From an uncultured Bacilli bacterium (lineage in GTDB: Bacteria; Bacillota_I; Bacilli_A; RF39; UBA660): a stretch of DNA of 8,973 bases. The translations under genes and the position numbers were made by a program. Each line of letters opens with the position of its first letter. Position 1 is the first letter of the stretch. Under the pieces are notes generated by a model that was not told the DNA's origin, did not search any database, and saw nothing but the letters and a program-made list of their open reading frames with translations. Shown one piece after another: positions 1 to 5,905 of the stretch. The stretch is from positions 1 to 8,973 of the forward strand of contig CAKOOW010000045.1 of assembly GCA_934098445.1 (NCBI GenBank), read 5' to 3'.

Positions 1-325
1 CAATATCAATACCACATAAATAAATCTTTTGAATATCATTCTTAACTAGGTAATCTTTTAGATAAGAATTAAGAATAGAATAAGTTTCTTTTGGAAAAAC
101 AGGATATTCTTTAGTATCTATAAGTATCCTTTGACTTTCTAAAGACATACACTTATCCCACTTAATCTTAGTATAAACTGGATTAGTTAGTGAATTAATA
201 AACTTAGTAAATATAATGTTATCATAAAAATTAGTTTCAATTAATTTTTCTATTTTAGAAATTGCTTCTTTAGTATTTTCATTTATAAAAGCATTTTGTA
301 AGTCAATTACGATTAATAAATTCAT
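1..325 (-). CDS. Isochorismatase-like cysteine hydrolase, 3' end outside window
   Basis: The first 108 residues are visible; the gene runs off the left edge. The N-terminus MNLLIVIDLQNAF is the signature start of the isochorismatase-like hydrolase fold, with the catalytic Asp at D8. The family's catalytic Lys is likely K79 in FPKETYS. The visible part ends at YLCGIDI, which in the family is followed within a few residues by the nucleophilic Cys, so that Cys lies just outside. Members hydrolyse amide or related bonds in small cytosolic metabolites (nicotinamide, isochorismate, N-carbamoyl compounds); the substrate cannot be told here, and the D-x-H-x-H metal site typical of nicotinamidases is not seen in the visible part. 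A GGAGAG ribosome site precedes the ATG by a few bases. Only 14 bases separate it from the DUF488 gene, so it is the last visible gene of the left operon. Confidence 0.85.
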   Translation of the reverse strand, partial: MNLLIVIDLQNAFINENTKEAISKIEKLIETNFYDNIIFTKFINSLTNPVYTKIKWDKCMSLESQRILIDTKEYPVFPKETYSILNSYLKDYLVKNDIQKIYLCGIDI

Positions 326-339
326 AAGCTCTCCTTTTC

Positions 340-852
340 TTAAAGTTTCATTATTCTTTTTAATTCTGATTCATAAGAGATGGGTTCTACCAAGGTAATA
401 TTATTTTCTTTTGATACTTCTATTTCTGGAATATAAATACCTGTCTTTAGATGAATATAGTCTGCTACTACTCGCCGATGACAAAATTCCATTGGAGGTT
501 CATGACAGAGAAGGATTATATTAAGGCCAAATTTTTCTTGGAGAGTTTCTAATAGATAGTAGACATCTAAGGCTTTTAATCTAGTCTCATAGTAGCTTTC
601 GATATATTTTAATTCATTTTGTCTTTTTAATTCTTGATATTCTTTAGATGTTATATTTTCTTTGATGTTTTCTAAAGTCTTTAAGTTATTAGCATACTCC
701 CTATAAGTTACTAATCTAGGAGCTAATTTTTTATATGCGGGACCATAATAATTCCAGGCATTGCCCCCATCACCAGTAATTGAAACGGTATTACCGGATT
801 TAACAGTATCATAAGAACCAGTCCCAATAATCACTTGTTTATAATCTGTCAT
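340..852 (-). CDS. DUF488 family protein
   Basis: A 170-residue protein of the DUF488 family, whose biochemical role is unsettled. Typical features are the N-terminal stretch with IGTGSYDTVKSG and VSITGD (about residues 9-27), the LAPRL element (43-47), and the family hallmark LLCHEPPMEFCHRR at 114-127 with C116 and the C124-H125-R126 triplet. The Cys/His residues suggest a small-molecule or metal-dependent site, but this is inference. No signal peptide or membrane segment is seen, so it should be cytosolic. Its ATG lies one base after the TAG of the upstream DUF402 gene, with only a weak GGA site, which points to translational coupling. The gene appears intact. Confidence 0.85.
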   Translation of the reverse strand: MTDYKQVIIGTGSYDTVKSGNTVSITGDGGNAWNYYGPAYKKLAPRLVTYREYANNLKTLENIKENITSKEYQELKRQNELKYIESYYETRLKALDVYYLLETLQEKFGLNIILLCHEPPMEFCHRRVVADYIHLKTGIYIPEIEVSKENNITLVEPISYESELKRIMKL

Positions 853-853
853 A

Positions 854-1366
854 CTACATATTATCCAAATACTTTAAATAATCTATTTGCATACAAGGAT
901 TAATACCATTCTTTATTTCTTCTACTAATCTATCCTTAGTAGCATAAATACTATCTAACTCTTTCTTAGTAAATTCTCCTGAATGATAAGCCTCTAAGAG
1001 TTCATCTTCATCCAAGATATTAATCTCTCCAAAAAGATAAGTAACATCTAAATATAAATCATCATACATCGGAATATTATATTTCTCATCTAATCTAACA
1101 TTCTTACAGACATCAAAATAGTATTCCAAAGGTTTTTTATCTTTATCTAAGAATAAACGCATAGCATAATCCTTGTCTTTAGGAATAACCTCAAAGACAT
1201 AATACCCATCATCCATAACACAAAGATCTTCATGAATAATATATTTCTCCCGACATTCAATTAACTTCTTAACACTTATATAATAATCATCTAAATCTAA
1301 ATAAACTTTTAATTCATATTTTTCTATATCTCTTAAATAAGTCTTACTTATAATTTTTGTTTTCAT
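854..1366 (-). CDS. DUF402 (FomD/Ntdp-like) nucleotide phosphatase candidate
   Basis: A 170-residue DUF402 family protein. Known members include the staphylococcal nucleoside tri/diphosphatase Ntdp and FomD, which are metal-dependent phosphate-ester hydrolases with a beta-barrel core. The sequence shows the diagnostic run YYFDV (82-86), YDDLYLDV (101-108) and LDEDEL (118-123); the acidic residues there are the expected divalent metal ligands. The length is close to that of other members. The likely role is removal of phosphate from nucleoside di/triphosphates or a related metabolite in the cytosol; the exact substrate is not visible. The ribosome site upstream is a weak GAAAGAAG. It sits 26 bases after the P-loop gene and one base before the DUF488 gene, inside the left operon. 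Confidence 0.85.
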   Translation of the reverse strand: MKTKIISKTYLRDIEKYELKVYLDLDDYYISVKKLIECREKYIIHEDLCVMDDGYYVFEVIPKDKDYAMRLFLDKDKKPLEYYFDVCKNVRLDEKYNIPMYDDLYLDVTYLFGEINILDEDELLEAYHSGEFTKKELDSIYATKDRLVEEIKNGINPCMQIDYLKYLDNM

Positions 1367-1392
1367 AGAATTACTTCTTTCTTAATTTTTAA

Positions 1393-1944
1393 TTAGACGA
1401 CGCCTATTTCTTGACTTAACTTTTGAATAATCACATCTCTATCTTTCCCATAACTAGTATCTATTAATTTGACCTTACTATTCTTACACTCTTCTTTTAA
1501 TTTTTTATTAAGTTCTAATATTTCTCTAATGTTACGATTAAAATCAACTTCTCCTACATAAGAAGGCCAATCATAATCTTTAGAGTACTCTTTTAAAATT
1601 TTTCTTAAATTTTCTTCATCAGTATTGGTATATAAGGCATAAGCATCAATATCATATTTTTCTTGTAATTTTTTAATATCACTAATTTTAAAAATATACT
1701 CAATTACCGTATTCTCACCATAGTTAATAGCATTCTCTATAGCAAAATCAACTAATTTTTCAAAAAAGTCATAACAATCAATGAAATGATCTATTTTTCT
1801 TTGATCACATACATAATCAACAGCATCTAAAATTTGGTCCATATTTAAATGAGTAAAATTATATTCTTTATGTAATTTATTTGCTAAAGTTGTCTTACCA
1901 GCTCTTTTATTGCCACATAAAACCACTACTTTTCCTCGTTTCAT
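1393..1944 (-). CDS. Small P-loop kinase-like NTPase (AAA_33-like)
   Basis: A 183-residue P-loop protein. The Walker A motif is GNKRAGKT at residues 11-18, directly after the first beta strand KVVVLC, as in small nucleoside/nucleotide kinases and AAA_33-type ATPases. N34-M35-D36 (LNMDQ) is where such kinases carry an acidic substrate or metal residue. The strand near NTVIEYIF could supply the Walker B position, and RNIREI fits a lid helix. No other domain is present and the length is typical of small kinases. The phosphate acceptor cannot be read from the sequence; the neighbours (HD, Nudix-like, DUF402) suggest a nucleotide or phosphorylated small molecule. An AAAGGAC ribosome site is well placed before the ATG. 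The gap to the upstream gene is 44 bases with no terminator. Confidence 0.75.
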   Translation of the reverse strand: MKRGKVVVLCGNKRAGKTTLANKLHKEYNFTHLNMDQILDAVDYVCDQRKIDHFIDCYDFFEKLVDFAIENAINYGENTVIEYIFKISDIKKLQEKYDIDAYALYTNTDEENLRKILKEYSKDYDWPSYVGEVDFNRNIREILELNKKLKEECKNSKVKLIDTSYGKDRDVIIQKLSQEIGVV

Positions 1945-1988
1945 TTTTATTGTCCTTTCATAATTTCTTGATATTAAATACCTTTATC

Positions 1989-2843
1989 TTAAAGACCATT
2001 TTCTTTTATAAAATTAACGATATCACTGTTAACTTCTTGAATTCTTTCATCACTTTCTAATTCTTTTAGACTAAACCATTTAAAGTTAGTATTATTAATT
2101 GTAAAGGTATCATTATGAATAACAGAATTTTCTTTTAAAGTCACTTCATAGAAGAAATGTTGATATTCTTTATTGATTCTATCTTTAACTGAATACTTCG
2201 TATGAATTTTATTAAACTTATAACTAATCTCTTGAGGCTCTACTCCAAGAATATTATTAATGGTCTCTTTTACTTTAGATGTATCTAACTTGCTTGTAAC
2301 TTTACAATTCAGAAAAAGATAACTCTGCCAGTTAGGTTCATAGTATTGTAAGTATTTTCCTTCTTTATTCTTAATAACTATTATGGCATGTTTTCTAGGA
2401 AACTTCTTTTCTTCTAGTACTTTATCTTCTGTATCATTTTTCTTAATAAAATTTACTAATTCAACACAAGTTTTATAGACTTTAGAGTTTTCACCATAAC
2501 GAGACTTAATATCTTCTAAACGCCCATTATAACCAATATCTTGACCATACTTATCAATTTGCATATCTGCTTGATTTAAAATATCTAAAAACAATGATGA
2601 ATATTCATTTTGAATAAGACCATGGTAATAGACTTCTTGCCAATACTTATAACCATTTCTTTTAAGAATTAAACCTCCTTCTATTTGATGTTTAGAACCA
2701 TCACCAAATTTATAACCAATATCATGATTAATTCCTAGAGCAAATAAATCTTCTAAGTCTTTAGAACTCAGTCCTTTTTTAGTACCTATCTCTACCATTT
2801 TATTAGCAACTCCCAGACTATGTAGAATTCTATCATTATCCAT
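1989..2843 (-). CDS. HD-domain protein fused to a degenerate Nudix-like domain
   Basis: A 284-residue two-domain protein and first gene of the left operon. The N-terminal part (about 1-135) is an HD phosphohydrolase domain: H8, the H40-D41 pair in NHDIGYKFGD, and D93 in QAD give the H...HD...D metal set, with H52 and H74 as possible further ligands. The C-terminal part (about 150-284) resembles a Nudix fold, starting FPRKHAIIVIKNKEGKYLQY and ending FKWFSLKELE, a typical Nudix C-terminus. The Nudix box is lost: aligned on LGV at 199-201, the REUxEE positions read E-T-I-N-N-I, so the catalytic glutamates are absent. That half probably binds rather than hydrolyses its ligand. The HD half is likely an active phosphatase or phosphodiesterase. 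A strong AAGGAGG site lies before the ATG. Substrate unknown. Confidence 0.8.
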   Translation of the reverse strand: MDNDRILHSLGVANKMVEIGTKKGLSSKDLEDLFALGINHDIGYKFGDGSKHQIEGGLILKRNGYKYWQEVYYHGLIQNEYSSLFLDILNQADMQIDKYGQDIGYNGRLEDIKSRYGENSKVYKTCVELVNFIKKNDTEDKVLEEKKFPRKHAIIVIKNKEGKYLQYYEPNWQSYLFLNCKVTSKLDTSKVKETINNILGVEPQEISYKFNKIHTKYSVKDRINKEYQHFFYEVTLKENSVIHNDTFTINNTNFKWFSLKELESDERIQEVNSDIVNFIKENGL

Positions 2844-2872
2844 ATATCCTCCTTCTTAAATTTATTAATAAA

Positions 2873-2901
2873 ATTTTACCATTTATCTTATGGCTTGTAA
2901 A
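2873..2901 (-). promoter_or_regulatory. Sigma-A-type promoter of the left five-gene operon
   Basis: Read on the minus strand there is a -35 TTTACA (2896-2901), a 17-base spacer and a -10 TAAAAT (2873-2878) preceded by TGG, an extended -10. Start of transcription would fall near 2866, leaving a leader of about 23 bases that carries the AAGGAGG site of the HD-Nudix gene. It lies right after the ssb terminator, so the operon is independent of ssb. Confidence 0.7.
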
Positions 2902-2920
2902 TTTAAGAATGCGGTTTTTA

Positions 2921-2968
2921 AATAAAAAAAGTACAACAATCACCCAGAGATTGGATAATCATTGTACT
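2921..2968 (-). terminator. Rho-independent terminator after ssb
   Basis: The minus-strand RNA folds into a 17-bp stem (arms 2952-2968 and 2930-2946) with a 5-base loop and is followed by a run of seven U (the first closes the stem). Four of the pairs are G-U wobbles that would be A-C mismatches in the plus-strand RNA, so the hairpin is strong only in the minus direction. It sits about 95 bases after the ssb stop codon. Confidence 0.85.
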
Positions 2969-3063
2969 CTTTTAAAGTTTCACTAGCCATAAAAGTAAGG
3001 GTAAATTTTGGTCTTTAGTATGAATTTTTCTTAGAGATGGAGGCTAGTATCAATTAAGGTCCC
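2969..3063 (-). other. ssb 3' untranslated region with a long-range stem
   Basis: This stretch between the ssb stop and its terminator holds no credible gene. It contains a perfect 7-base inverted repeat, ACTAGCC at 2982-2988 and GGCTAGT at 3042-3048, enclosing 53 bases. The enclosed RNA is poor in G and shows no known riboswitch motif on either strand. It could be a structured 3' UTR or a small 3'-derived RNA; this is inference. Confidence 0.35.
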
Positions 3064-3423
3064 CTAATTACTCTCTTCATCATCTAAAATAGTTTCTTCG
3101 GCGTGCTTAGATGATAAAAATGTTATGGATTCAGCAATTACTTCGGTACTATAACGAGTATTGTTTTCACTATCTTTATAAGTGCTAACTTGAATCCGCC
3201 CTTTAATACCGAGTAAATCGCCAGACTTACAATATTCTTTAGCATTCAAGGCAGCATTATTCCATAAAACCACCCGAATAAAATCAGTTTCATAAATGCC
3301 ATCAACGTTCTTAAATTTTCGAGGGACAGCCAAGGTTACCAAGGCTCTTTTTTTGATGGAATCAGTCTCTATAACTTCTAAGTCTTTTGTAAGTCTACCG
3401 ACTAAAACTACTTGATTTATCAT
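3064..3423 (-). CDS. ssb: Single-stranded DNA-binding protein, short form
   Basis: A 119-residue SSB. The OB fold spans about residues 1-105, with the family start MINQVVLVGRLTKDLEV and the stretch TDFIRVVLWNNAA to GIKGRIQVSTY (46-82) including W54, a probable DNA-stacking residue. It coats single-stranded DNA in replication, repair and recombination, normally as a tetramer. The tail is only about 14 residues long and ends DDEESN, acidic but without the hydrophobic Pro-Phe tip that SSBs use to recruit partner proteins. In length it resembles the short B. subtilis SsbB (113 residues) more than SsbA. It is not flanked by rpsF and rpsR, the usual place of the housekeeping gene, so it may be a second copy; that needs the rest of the genome. 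An AAAGGAGGT ribosome site precedes the ATG. Confidence 0.92.
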   Translation of the reverse strand: MINQVVLVGRLTKDLEVIETDSIKKRALVTLAVPRKFKNVDGIYETDFIRVVLWNNAALNAKEYCKSGDLLGIKGRIQVSTYKDSENNTRYSTEVIAESITFLSSKHAEETILDDEESN

Positions 3424-3445
3424 TTATTACCTCCTTTCTTGGGGT

Positions 3446-3474
3446 AGATTACCAAGATTAGGTATTTATTGCAA
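3446..3474 (-). promoter_or_regulatory. Candidate ssb promoter
   Basis: On the minus strand TTGCAA (3469-3474) and TAATCT (3446-3451) are 17 bases apart. Transcription would start close to 3439, giving a very short leader with the ribosome site. The -10 box is poor (3 of 6), so a promoter further upstream, giving a long leader with the hairpins at 3517-3558, is equally possible. A good isolated TATAAT on the same strand near 3650 lacks a -35 box. Confidence 0.3.
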
Positions 3475-3516
3475 ATGACTAATTTTAATCTTTAGAAGTT
3501 ATTTTTCTGCTAAACT

Positions 3517-3558
3517 TTTAACTTTCCTAGTTAAACTTAACATTTAGAAATAAATGTT
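3517..3558. repeat. Two tandem inverted repeats upstream of ssb
   Basis: TTTAACT (3517-3523) pairs with AGTTAAA (3529-3535) across a 5-base loop, and three bases on AACATTTA (3539-3546) pairs perfectly with TAAATGTT (3551-3558) across a 4-base loop, which is GAAA on the plus strand. Neither is followed by a T run, so they are not simple terminators. They may be operator-like sites or leader hairpins for ssb. Confidence 0.45.
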
Positions 3559-3596
3559 CTTCTAAATTATCTCTTTGGTACTTTGGTTAAAAAATC

Positions 3597-3617
3597 AAAA
3601 AAAATCTATGAAAGATT
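3597..3617 (-). terminator. Weak terminator candidate for sufB
   Basis: On the minus strand a 5-bp stem AATCT/AGATT (3613-3617 and 3603-3607) is followed by six further U, then GA and a second U run. The stem is short and AT-rich and lies about 105 bases after the sufB stop, so the call is tentative. Confidence 0.3.
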
Positions 3618-3722
3618 CCTATATAAATAATGAAAAATTTCTTCGATGATTATATTCTTATAGATATATAGAATAGATGATTTTTCTTTTTTTGGCAAGA
3701 AAAAAAATTCCCATTATATGAA

Positions 3723-5015
3723 TTATTCTTTAATTAAACGATTTAGTTCGACAGCATACTCCATTGGTAGTTCGTTTTTAAAATCAGTGATGAAACCCAT
3801 AATTAAGAGTTCCCGAGCTTGGTCTTCTGTTAGACCCTTACTACATAAATAAAAAAGTTTATCGGCATCTAATTTAGACACGGTGGCTTCATGGGTAAGC
3901 TTAGAACTTTGGTTTGCAACAATATTTTTAGGGAAAGTATCACTCTTCGATAAATCATCAAGGATAATGGTATCACATTTAATTGTAGCTTCCGAATTAA
4001 GAGCATTTTTTGTTATTCTAGTGGTACCGCGGTAGTTAGCGATGCCACCAGCTTCGGCAATCGATTTACTGATAATACTGCTCTTCGTATTTTTACCTAA
4101 ATGAATCATTTTAGCACCCGCATCTAGAACTTGACCAGCCTTAGCATAGGCAATACTGATGGAGTTACCAACTGCATTGTCACCCTTTAAAATACAAGAT
4201 GGATACTTCATTGTAAGCCCACTACCGATATTACCATCAACCCATTCCATCAAGCCCCCATCTGATACAATAGCGCGCTTAGTAACAAGATTATATACAT
4301 CCGTTGACCAGTTTTGAATCGTGGAATAACGACATTTAGCATTTTTACCAACATAGATTTCGACAACTCCGGCGTGAAGTGAAGTTTTCGAGTAAGCAGT
4401 AGCAGTGCAGCCTTCGATATAAGAAAGTTCGGCCTCATCATCAACGATGATAATCGTATGTTCAAATTGCCCTAAAGACTCAGTTTCAATGCGAAAATAG
4501 CTCTGAAGTGGTTTATCAACTTTAACTCCTTTAGGAATATATATGAAAGAGCCACCCGACCAAACGGCATTATTTAAAGCTGTATATTTATTTTCATTAA
4601 ATTTTACAAGATTATTAAAATACTTCTGAAAAAGTTCTGGGTATTTTTTTAGGGCATCATCGGTCGAAGTAAAGATAATCCCGTTACCAATTACTTGATT
4701 GTGGTAGAAGACTTCTGATTCATACTGATTAGTGACTCCTCCTAAATACTTCTTTTCGGCATCAATAACTCCTAAATCATCAAAAGTAGTCTTAATATTA
4801 CAAGCTACTTTATCCCATTTATTAGTCATTTCTTTAGTTTTGTCTTTATAATAACAAATTTCATCAAAATCTATATGAATATCAGGACCAAAGTTAGGTT
4901 CATCTTGACTTAAAAAATTTTCATAACTTTGTAGACGATGATTTAACATCCAAGCTGGTTCTTGTTTCTTCTTTGATAAGTTGATAATAAATTCTTTATT
5001 TAATTTTTCTTTCAT
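3723..5015 (-). CDS. sufB: Fe-S cluster assembly scaffold SufB, standing alone
   Basis: SufB is the scaffold subunit of the SufBCD complex that builds Fe-S clusters in the cytosol. Numbering from a GTG at 5024 (433 residues): EPAWMLNHRL (22-31), NFGPDIHIDFDEI (44-56), the beta-helix core with AVWSGGSFIYIPKGV (153-167), and the C-terminal FYLCSKGLTEDQA (391-403) are all SufB-type, not SufD. C350 in IKCDT and H378-E379 in LTHEA match the C405 and H433-E434 of E. coli SufB, with the same 29-residue spacing. I prefer the ATG at 5015 (430 residues); the in-frame GTG at 5024 is possible. Neither has a clear Shine-Dalgarno site. It is slightly shorter than many SufB proteins. No sufC, sufD, sufS or sufU is adjacent, and the flanking genes are divergent or separately controlled, so partners must be encoded elsewhere. 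Confidence 0.95.
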   Translation of the reverse strand: MKEKLNKEFIINLSKKKQEPAWMLNHRLQSYENFLSQDEPNFGPDIHIDFDEICYYKDKTKEMTNKWDKVACNIKTTFDDLGVIDAEKKYLGGVTNQYESEVFYHNQVIGNGIIFTSTDDALKKYPELFQKYFNNLVKFNENKYTALNNAVWSGGSFIYIPKGVKVDKPLQSYFRIETESLGQFEHTIIIVDDEAELSYIEGCTATAYSKTSLHAGVVEIYVGKNAKCRYSTIQNWSTDVYNLVTKRAIVSDGGLMEWVDGNIGSGLTMKYPSCILKGDNAVGNSISIAYAKAGQVLDAGAKMIHLGKNTKSSIISKSIAEAGGIANYRGTTRITKNALNSEATIKCDTIILDDLSKSDTFPKNIVANQSSKLTHEATVSKLDADKLFYLCSKGLTEDQARELLIMGFITDFKNELPMEYAVELNRLIKE

Positions 5016-5031
5016 AACAATCACGAACCAT

Positions 5032-5037
5032 ATTATA
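5032..5037 (-). promoter_or_regulatory. -10 box for sufB
   Basis: A perfect TATAAT on the minus strand lies so close to sufB that transcription would start near 5025, at or a few bases before the GTG and about 10 bases before the ATG. The -35 position (about TTTCTA) is poor. The transcript would be leaderless or nearly so. Confidence 0.5.
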
Positions 5038-5045
5038 CTATAATA

Positions 5046-5074
5046 TTGAAAAAATAGAAATTGTTTGTTAAAAT
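5046..5074 (+). promoter_or_regulatory. Sigma-A-type promoter of the tail-anchored gene
   Basis: TTGAAA (5046-5051), a 17-base spacer and TAAAAT (5069-5074) each match the consensus at five of six positions. Transcription would start near 5081, leaving about 18 bases of leader with AGAGGG (5086-5091) as the ribosome site. It lies back to back with the sufB promoter. Confidence 0.7.
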
Positions 5075-5098
5075 TATTTTAGAATAGAGGGTATAGTC

Positions 5099-5845
5099 AT
5101 GAATGGTAATGCTTCTAAATATACAACTCCGATAGACAAAAGTAGTGATAATATAAGTTTTATTAATTATTTAAAGAATTTTTTTCCTGTCTTTAATGAA
5201 TTTTCCTTTGCTGATAATTATTTAGTCTTTGAGAATAATAAATTATCCTTACAAGGTTTTGATATTAAAGAAATATTTTATGATAGTGCTAACTCCTTTT
5301 ATAAACATTTAAGAGAAGATTTATTAAGTGCCAAAAAAATTTTTAGAATATTTAGAGTCTATGAGAATAAAAATATGTATTTTGAATATGAAAATAAGTT
5401 CTATGAAAATTTTGGTAGTGATGTTGATTTTGTCGATCGCTATAATGAATATTTTTATAATTTAATGCTCTTCTTTGAGTATTTAACAGAAGAATTAAAA
5501 AGGTTTTTAGGAACTTTTGTTAATCGAATTATGATAATTCAAAGTGATATTAATTATACTGATAATATGAAATTAGCTAAAGAAGTTGATTTTTATAATG
5601 ATGCGTTATTAAAATTAAATGATGCTTCTTTAGATAATAATAGTAATAATAAGCATAAGACTTTGGTTAAAGTTTTAACTAATGGTTATCAAAATAATGA
5701 GACAGGAGTGGAATATGATCCTAGTATTGAAGAATTAAGACCGCTTTCTAGAGCTGGGTATCTAAACATATTTGTTAATATTTTACTTATTTTAAGTATT
5801 GGGATTGTCTTTGGATCGATAATATTTATAAGTGCTATCTCCTAA
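5099..5845 (+). CDS. Unrecognised protein with a C-terminal membrane anchor
   Basis: A 248-residue protein I do not recognise. Residues 1-20 are polar; about 21-175 are rich in Phe, Tyr, Asn and Lys and look mainly helical, with no known catalytic motif; 175-215 is a polar, Asn-rich linker. The C-terminus (about 221-246, from YLNIFVNILL to IIFISA) is a single hydrophobic segment ending two residues before the stop. There is no N-terminal signal, so the likely arrangement is a cytosolic domain held to the membrane by its tail. It has its own promoter and terminator, so it is a single-gene unit, and is followed by spoVS. Base composition is very AT-rich, visibly more than spoVS. A membrane-linked structural or regulatory role is a guess. 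Confidence 0.75.
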   Translation: MNGNASKYTTPIDKSSDNISFINYLKNFFPVFNEFSFADNYLVFENNKLSLQGFDIKEIFYDSANSFYKHLREDLLSAKKIFRIFRVYENKNMYFEYENKFYENFGSDVDFVDRYNEYFYNLMLFFEYLTEELKRFLGTFVNRIMIIQSDINYTDNMKLAKEVDFYNDALLKLNDASLDNNSNNKHKTLVKVLTNGYQNNETGVEYDPSIEELRPLSRAGYLNIFVNILLILSIGIVFGSIIFISAIS

Positions 5846-5872
5846 AACTTGATTTTTTAGTCAAGTTTTTTT
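5844..5872 (+). terminator. Terminator after the tail-anchored gene
   Basis: A 9-bp stem, AAAACTTGA (5844-5852) with TCAAGTTTT (5861-5869), has an 8-base loop and runs into a T tract. Its left arm begins inside the TAA stop codon. Confidence 0.8.
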
Positions 5873-5905
5873 ACTACCTGCATATATATTTTCTAGGAGG
5901 AAATT

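Larger units (their letters stand above)
3424..3722. other. Intergenic region between sufB and ssb
   Basis: These 299 bases hold no convincing gene on either strand. They carry the ssb ribosome site and candidate promoter, two adjacent hairpins (3517-3535 and 3539-3558), a weak terminator-like hairpin for sufB (3597-3617), and an AT-only inverted repeat TTTTTCTT/AAGAAAAA at 3681-3688 and 3697-3704 just after sufB. A perfect TATAAT on the minus strand near 3650 has no recognisable -35 partner. Confidence 0.5.

Noticed and set aside
2939..2989. A 16-residue reading frame on the minus strand (MASETLKEYNDYPISG) ending inside the ssb terminator, a possible leader peptide
   Set aside because: It has no Shine-Dalgarno site, and the left operon has its own promoter downstream of the terminator, so leader-peptide attenuation is not supported.
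2921..3063. Possible riboswitch or T-box controlling the left operon
   Set aside because: No T-box or known aptamer motif is visible on either strand, and the operon promoter lies downstream of this structure.
3640..3680. Repeated GATGATT and AT-rich palindromic pieces, considered as a repeat array or origin element
   Set aside because: There are only two short copies in very AT-rich sequence, with no regular spacing and no DnaA-box-like sites seen.
4250..4465. Open frame on the minus strand inside sufB
   Set aside because: It lies wholly within the well-supported sufB gene in another frame and has no independent signal.
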